A stretch of DNA of 34,467 nucleotides. Origin: Silicimonas sp. Lineage in GTDB: Bacteria > Pseudomonadota > Alphaproteobacteria > Rhodobacterales > Rhodobacteraceae. The notes under the pieces are model-generated. The model ran no database searches. It was not told the DNA's origin and was given only the letters and a program-made list of their open reading frames with translations. Of this stretch, positions 30,404 through 34,467 are shown one piece after another. The position numbers and the translations under genes are program-made. Within the stretch, counting starts at the first letter, position 1. The number at the start of each line of letters is the position of its first letter. The DNA lies in assembly GCA_022824525.1 (NCBI GenBank), contig JAJDZT010000068.1, positions 1 to 34,467 on the forward strand, written 5' to 3'.

Positions 30404-31309
30404 ATGGCGGACCGCCGCACCACCCTTGTCCTGTTCTTCATCCTCGCGCTGATGGGCGCGGGGTGGGGTATGACGCAACCGCTCAGCAAGATTGCGGTCA
30501 GCGAAGGGTACCGTCACTTCGGACTGGTCTTCTGGCAACTCGCGATCGGGGCTGCCATCCTTTCAATCGTGCAGGCGTTCCGGGGCATTCGCCTCAGGTT
30601 GGACGGTCCGGCACTGCGGGTTTACGTCTTCATCGCCATGGTCGGGACAATTCTGCCCAACTCGGCAAGCTACGAAGCGATCCGCCATCTGCCTTCCGGC
30701 CTTGTTTCCATATTGCTGGCTCTGGTCCCGATGTTTGCCTTTCCCATGGCGCTGATGCTTGGAAACGAGCGCTTCGTGCTGGTGCGCTTTTTCGGGTTGG
30801 TGCTTGGCCTGATTGGCGTTTTGCTCATTGTCGGCCCTGAAGGGAGTTTGCCGGATCGCGCCATGGTGCTTTGGGTGCCGCTCGCGCTCATTGCGCCCTT
30901 GTTCTACGGGTTCGAAGGAAACGCGGTGGCGCGTTGGGGCACCTCCGGTTTGTCGCCCATCGAGGTTCTCTACGGCGCGTCGCTATTCGGTGCGTTGCTC
31001 TTGTTGCCAGTGACCATCTTCTCGGGACATTTCATCGATCCGCGCCCCCCTTGGGGCGCCCCGGATCTCGCATTGATCGCGACCTCTGTCATCCATGTCA
31101 CCGTCTACACGGCCTATGTCTGGATGGTGGGCCGGGCAGGGCCGGTCTTTGCCGTACAGGTAAGCTATCTCGTGACCGCGTTCGGCGTCATCTGGGCCAT
31201 GCTGATCCTCGGAGAGAGCTATTCCGGTTGGGTCTGGACGGCCATGGCGGTGATGTTTCTCGGCATGTTTCTTGTTCAGCCACGGGAGCGTCCTGTCGAG
31301 AGCGCTTGA
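30404..31309 (+). CDS. EamA/DMT-family transporter
   Basis: From the ATG at 30404 this is a 301-aa protein with ten predicted transmembrane helices arranged as two EamA repeats (about 7-140 and 150-295). The first repeat has G-A-G-W-G-M-T-Q-P near 16-24, the second G-R-A-G-P-V-F-A-V-Q-V-S-Y near 243-255, a typical pattern of drug/metabolite exporters. The substrate is unknown. An upstream start at 30251 would overlap the phosphoesterase gene and lacks a transmembrane pattern. The SLC13 gene follows after 32 bp. Confidence 0.9.
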   Translation: MADRRTTLVLFFILALMGAGWGMTQPLSKIAVSEGYRHFGLVFWQLAIGAAILSIVQAFRGIRLRLDGPALRVYVFIAMVGTILPNSASYEAIRHLPSGLVSILLALVPMFAFPMALMLGNERFVLVRFFGLVLGLIGVLLIVGPEGSLPDRAMVLWVPLALIAPLFYGFEGNAVARWGTSGLSPIEVLYGASLFGALLLLPVTIFSGHFIDPRPPWGAPDLALIATSVIHVTVYTAYVWMVGRAGPVFAVQVSYLVTAFGVIWAMLILGESYSGWVWTAMAVMFLGMFLVQPRERPVESA

Positions 31310-31341
31310 AGCAGGCCGGAAAAGCGGCGAAAATCAAGATC

Positions 31342-33123
31342 GTGGCAGATTTCCTGAACCTCTCCCAAAACACGCAGGCGTTCCTCGCGCTGGCCACGCT
31401 GGCCGTGATGTTCGTGCTGTTCGTGCGCGAGACCTATCCGCCCGAGGTCACCGCCATCGCCGGGGCGGCCAGCCTCCTTGTCATGGGTATCTTGCCTTAT
31501 GACGCGGCGCTGGACGTCCTCGCGAACCCGGCACCCTGGACCATTCTTGCGATGTTCATCGTCATGGGCGCTCTGGTGCGGACGGGGGCGCTCGCGTGGT
31601 TCACAAATCTGGCCGAGAGAAAGGCGGACACCAATCCGGCCATGGCCATCCTCGCACTCATGGTCTTCGTCGTCTTTGCGTCGGCCTTCGTGAACAACAC
31701 GCCGGTCGTGCTCGTCATGATACCGGTGTTCGTGCAATTGGCGAAGAAGCTGAACATGGCGCCGTCCAAACTGCTGATCCCGTTGTCCTACACGGCCATT
31801 CTGGGCGGCACGCTGACACTGATCGGCACGTCTACGAACCTTTTGGTGGACGGCGTCGCCCGCGCAGAGGGGTTGGAGGCATTCAGCATATTCGAAGTCA
31901 CGCCGCTTGCCATTTGCGTGGTCATCTGGGGCGCGATCTACCTGCGCTTCATCGCGGTGAGATTGCTTCCCGACCGCGCCAGCATGGCAAGCCTTCTGGG
32001 TGACAACTCCAAGCGCAAGTTCTTCACGGAGATGGCTTTGCCCGAAGACAGTGCGCTTCTCGGGCGCAAGGCGGTGGAGGTGGAACGGTTTAAGCGGGAC
32101 GGCGTGCGGCTGGTTGATGTCCTGCGCGGAGACCTGTCGTTGCGTCGCAACCTCGGGGCCGTTGTGCTTCAGGCAGGGGACCGCGTCGTTCTGCGGACCC
32201 AGGTGGAAGAGCTTCTGGGGCTTCAGGACAACCCGGATATGCGGATCGTCGACAAGCTGTCCTCGGTTGAAACGACGACGGTCGAAGTGCTGATCACGCC
32301 GGGTGCCACGATGGTCGGGCGATCGCTTGGGTCACTCCGGCTGAGACGCCGATATGGTGTTTATCCGCTCGCTGTGCATCGGCGGAACGAGAACATTGGA
32401 AGCAAGCTCGATGATCTCGTGATCCGTGTGGGCGACACGCTGCTTCTCGAAGGCGCGGCAGAAGATATCGCGCGTCTGGCCTCGGATGCAGGGCTTGTGA
32501 ACGTGGCCGAGCCGACCGAACGCGCCTACAGGCGGGAGCAGGCACCGGTTGCGCTTCTTGCCCTGCTCGGGATCGTTGTTTTGGCAGCGCTCGGGGTGGC
32601 GCCCATTCTTGCCCTTGCGGTTGTGGCGATGGCGGTCCTTTTCGTCACCCGCTGCATCGATGCGGACGAGGCCTTTTCGGTGATCGACGGGCGGTTGCTG
32701 GCGTTGATCTTTTCCATGCTCGCCATCGGCGCGGCGCTGGAAGAAACCGGCGCCATCGAGTTGATCGTGGGCAATATGGCGCCCTATCTTGCAGGCTTTC
32801 CGCCCTGGGCGCTGGTCTGGGCCGTGTACCTTCTGACCTCGGTCCTGACCGAACTCGTGTCGAACAACGCAGTCGCCGTTGTCGTCACGCCAATTGCCAT
32901 CGGGCTGGCGGCCTCCCTTGGTGTCGACCCTCGCCCCTTGGTGATCGCGGTTATGGTCGCGGCGTCTGCAGCCTTCTCGACGCCCATCGGATACCAGACC
33001 AACATGTTGGTGTTCGGGCCGGGCGGCTACAGGTTCTGTGACTTCATGAAAGTCGGCATTCCGCTGAACCTGTCGACCGGTGCCATCTGTGCCGTGCTGA
33101 TCCCGCTGATCTGGCCGTTATGA
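31342..33123 (+). CDS. SLC13-type permease with two RCK_C domains
   Basis: A 593-aa ion transporter of the DASS/ArsB superfamily with about eleven membrane helices, broken by two cytoplasmic RCK_C (TrkA_C) domains at about 228-292 and 312-386. The two transport-domain motifs are V-N-N-T-P-V-V-L-V-M near 118-127 and S-N-N-A-V-A-V-V-V-T near 507-516, each followed by a helix hairpin (T-S-T-N-L, G-Y-Q-T-N-M). Relatives transport dicarboxylates or sulfate with sodium. I chose the GTG at 31342; the frame stays open upstream because it lies antisense-free over the EamA gene, which is not part of the protein. Start choice is the weak point: the ribosome site is poor. Confidence 0.9.
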   Translation: MADFLNLSQNTQAFLALATLAVMFVLFVRETYPPEVTAIAGAASLLVMGILPYDAALDVLANPAPWTILAMFIVMGALVRTGALAWFTNLAERKADTNPAMAILALMVFVVFASAFVNNTPVVLVMIPVFVQLAKKLNMAPSKLLIPLSYTAILGGTLTLIGTSTNLLVDGVARAEGLEAFSIFEVTPLAICVVIWGAIYLRFIAVRLLPDRASMASLLGDNSKRKFFTEMALPEDSALLGRKAVEVERFKRDGVRLVDVLRGDLSLRRNLGAVVLQAGDRVVLRTQVEELLGLQDNPDMRIVDKLSSVETTTVEVLITPGATMVGRSLGSLRLRRRYGVYPLAVHRRNENIGSKLDDLVIRVGDTLLLEGAAEDIARLASDAGLVNVAEPTERAYRREQAPVALLALLGIVVLAALGVAPILALAVVAMAVLFVTRCIDADEAFSVIDGRLLALIFSMLAIGAALEETGAIELIVGNMAPYLAGFPPWALVWAVYLLTSVLTELVSNNAVAVVVTPIAIGLAASLGVDPRPLVIAVMVAASAAFSTPIGYQTNMLVFGPGGYRFCDFMKVGIPLNLSTGAICAVLIPLIWPL

Positions 33124-33299
33124 TCGCGTAACCGGATGCCCGGGATGCCGATTGTCGCGGATTCTGACTCGCCTCGACGAGAGACAATGTTGCTTGCATT
33201 TCGTGGCCGACAGAAACTCTCGGAATGTGGCGAATGCCCTCTGGTTTTTCCCACCGGAATGCGACAGCTTTCAGACACCCCCTCATTCAAGGAGCTCCC

Positions 33300-34331
33300 A
33301 TGAACATCGACCTTCTGCGACAGCTTTGTGAAACCCCCGGTGTGCCAGGCCATGAAGAACGCGTGCGCGACCTGATCCTTTCGGAGACGAAAGGTCTCTT
33401 CGACAGTGTCGAGACCGACGCCATGGGCTCGCTCCATTGCGTTCGAAAAGGAAAGGGCAAGGATCCGCAGAAGATCATGCTGCTCTGCCACATGGACGAG
33501 ATCGGGTTTCTGGTGAGCCATATCTCCGACAAGGGGTTTCTCTATTTGCAGACGGTGGGCGGGTTCGATCCACGGAACCTCTTTTCGCGCCGGGTTCTTG
33601 TGTGCACCGAGGGAGGGGACCTGAAGGCCGTGATGAACCCGGGCGGTCGACCCGTCCATATCGCGTCCCCGACGGATCGGAAGAAGGTCCCCGATCCGCA
33701 CGAGTTCTTCGTCGACACGGGGCTTGGTGCCAAGGCAAAGGAGCATGTGAAGGTCGGCGACATGGTCGTCATGGACGAGCCGTTTCTCGAGATGGGGGAC
33801 AAGGTCGTCTCGAAGGCGCTCGACAACCGGATTGCTTGCTGGCTCGGGATCGAGGCGATCCGGGGGCTGGGCAAGTCGAAAACCAAGGCCGAAATTCACG
33901 TGGTCTTCACCACGCAGGAGGAAGTCGGGCTTCGCGGGGCACGGACGGCATCCTACCGGGTGAAGCCGGATATCGGGATCGGCATCGACACGACGCTCGC
34001 CTGCGACACGCCGGGTGTGCCCGAACAGGACCGGACGACCGAGCAGGGCAAGGGGTTCGGACTGCATATCCGGGATGGAAGTTTCATTGCCGATAAGGGG
34101 TTGGTGGCCGAGATTGAAGAGATCGCGGTCAAGAAGAAGATCCCCTATCAGCGGACCATGCTGCGCTCGGGTGGTCAGGACGGGGCCGCGGCTCAACAGG
34201 CTGCCGCGGGCGCGCGGGCGGTCGGGATCGTGGTCGGCACGCGATACATCCACACCGTGACCGAGATGATCGAGACTTCGGATCTCAAGGCTGCGAAGGA
34301 CATTCTCGTGGCCTATCTGAAGGCGAACTGA
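33300..34331 (+). CDS. M42-family aminopeptidase/glutamyl peptidase-like
   Basis: This 343-aa cocatalytic metallopeptidase probably trims peptides from the N-terminus in the cytoplasm, often as a dodecamer (TET). Metal ligands: His64 and Asp66 in C-H-M-D-E-I-G, bridging Asp175 in A-L-D-N-R, the catalytic/metal pair Glu207-Glu208 in T-Q-E-E-V-G-L-R-G, Asp230 in G-I-D-T-T and the histidine in Y-I-H-T-V-T-E. AAGGAG precedes the ATG at 33300 by 6 bp, which decides the start. It stands alone, with 176 bp before it and repeat copy C after it. Confidence 0.93.
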   Translation: MNIDLLRQLCETPGVPGHEERVRDLILSETKGLFDSVETDAMGSLHCVRKGKGKDPQKIMLLCHMDEIGFLVSHISDKGFLYLQTVGGFDPRNLFSRRVLVCTEGGDLKAVMNPGGRPVHIASPTDRKKVPDPHEFFVDTGLGAKAKEHVKVGDMVVMDEPFLEMGDKVVSKALDNRIACWLGIEAIRGLGKSKTKAEIHVVFTTQEEVGLRGARTASYRVKPDIGIGIDTTLACDTPGVPEQDRTTEQGKGFGLHIRDGSFIADKGLVAEIEEIAVKKKIPYQRTMLRSGGQDGAAAQQAAAGARAVGIVVGTRYIHTVTEMIETSDLKAAKDILVAYLKAN

Positions 34332-34340
34332 TCCGGGATT

Positions 34341-34411
34341 GCGCCGCGCGTTTCGCGCGTCGCTCCGCGGGGGGCTGGCCCCCACCCCGGGCGATTTGAG
34401 GGGCGATAATG
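34341..34411. repeat. Dispersed intergenic hairpin repeat, copy C
   Basis: GGGGGC (34371-34376) and GCCCCC (34379-34384) form a stem with a 2-nt loop, next to a CGCGCG-TTT-CGCGCG stem upstream. After it come CCCCGGGCGATTTGAGGGG and the tail GATAAT, as in copy A. It starts 10 bp past the M42 peptidase stop. The ATATTT of copies A and B reads CGATTT here. Confidence 0.6.
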
Positions 34412-34467
34412 GGGGGGGGTCCGCCATAAAAAGGGGGGTTTTTGTGTGGTTTGTGGGGGGCGGTAGT
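34412..34467. other. Low-quality-looking right edge
   Basis: The last 56 bases are runs of G and T with homopolymers (nine Gs, five As, six Gs, five Ts) and no coding frame. Together with the abrupt left edge this looks like unpolished contig-end sequence rather than biology. Confidence 0.6.

Noticed and set aside
30871-31341. N-terminal extension of the SLC13 permease to 750 aa
   Set aside because: It reads the EamA gene in another frame, is Arg/His-rich and lacks membrane helices.
33027-34427. 466-aa open frame on the minus strand opposite the M42 peptidase
   Set aside because: Antisense shadow of a gene with all metal ligands intact.
1-34467. CRISPR array, prophage, IS element, integrase or toxin-antitoxin pair
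   Set aside because: No regular direct repeats with spacers, no transposase, integrase or phage structural genes, and no toxin-antitoxin family was seen on either strand.

Overview
The window looks like chromosomal DNA of a marine-type alphaproteobacterium of the order Rhodobacterales (roseobacter/Paracoccaceae group). Supporting signs are the high GC content, tightly packed operons with ATGA or TGATG overlaps, a CxxC-less Fur/Mur regulator coupled to a UPF0314/DUF2585 membrane protein, a DUF1127 gene next to a LysR regulator, a PraR-like XRE regulator, a CimA citramalate synthase, and GC-rich hairpin repeats ending in an ATATTT-like tail at gene 3' ends. No phage, IS element, CRISPR array or rRNA is seen. 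Both ends look like contig edges. On the left, typA is cut after about 254 codons and joined to about 136 bp of unrelated sequence. On the right, the last 56 bp are a G/T-rich string that does not look like this genome.

Layout. 1-3011 (minus): truncated typA, a PEP-mutase/isocitrate-lyase-like enzyme and a class I/II aminotransferase, the last two overlapping by 4 bp. 3161-8984 (plus): a secreted protein of unknown function, cysS, then a coupled run of cimA, a SAM methyltransferase and a squalene/phytoene-synthase-like protein related to mitochondrial NDUFAF6. 9073-10627: a rhomboid protease (minus), a periplasmic TPR protein (plus) and tRNA-Leu(UAA). 10767-13316: a divergent peptidoglycan pair, a Tat-exported MepK-like DD/LD-endopeptidase and an LdtD-type L,D-transpeptidase. 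13346-15949: lpxD, an acyl carrier protein and a beta-ketoacyl-ACP synthase, a lipid A / specialised acyl-chain operon. 15981-17013: an unknown 126-aa protein and two very small genes found here by reading (36 and 49 codons). 17064-20425: DUF2585 and fur/mur, a SAP/DUF6434-type protein, a secreted unknown and a BI-1/YccA membrane protein. 20562-22734: DUF1127, LysR and a quinone oxidoreductase. 22971-27424: an XRE regulator, hisN coupled to an 8-oxoguanine-deaminase-like amidohydrolase, and facing them guanine deaminase overlapping a LysE/RhtB exporter. 27512-34331 (plus): mgtE, 5-formyl-THF cyclo-ligase, a YmdB-type phosphoesterase, an EamA transporter, an SLC13/RCK_C permease and an M42 peptidase.

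Functional themes. Three neighbourhoods build or remodel the envelope (mepK/ldtD, lpxD-acp-KAS, rhomboid/TPR). One handles purine bases, with two distinct nucleobase deaminases converging and an exporter. One may link complex I assembly to branched-chain precursor synthesis, which is speculative. The less described items are the two small ORFs at 16469-16579 and 16864-17013, the perfect T-N11-A dyad between DUF1127 and lysR, and the long imperfect hairpin in the BI-1 leader. I saw no clear evidence of a wholly new multi-gene system. No stretch over 300 bp is left without a gene once the small ORFs are included; the longest gaps are about 285 bp (16580-16863) and 255 bp (11454-11708).
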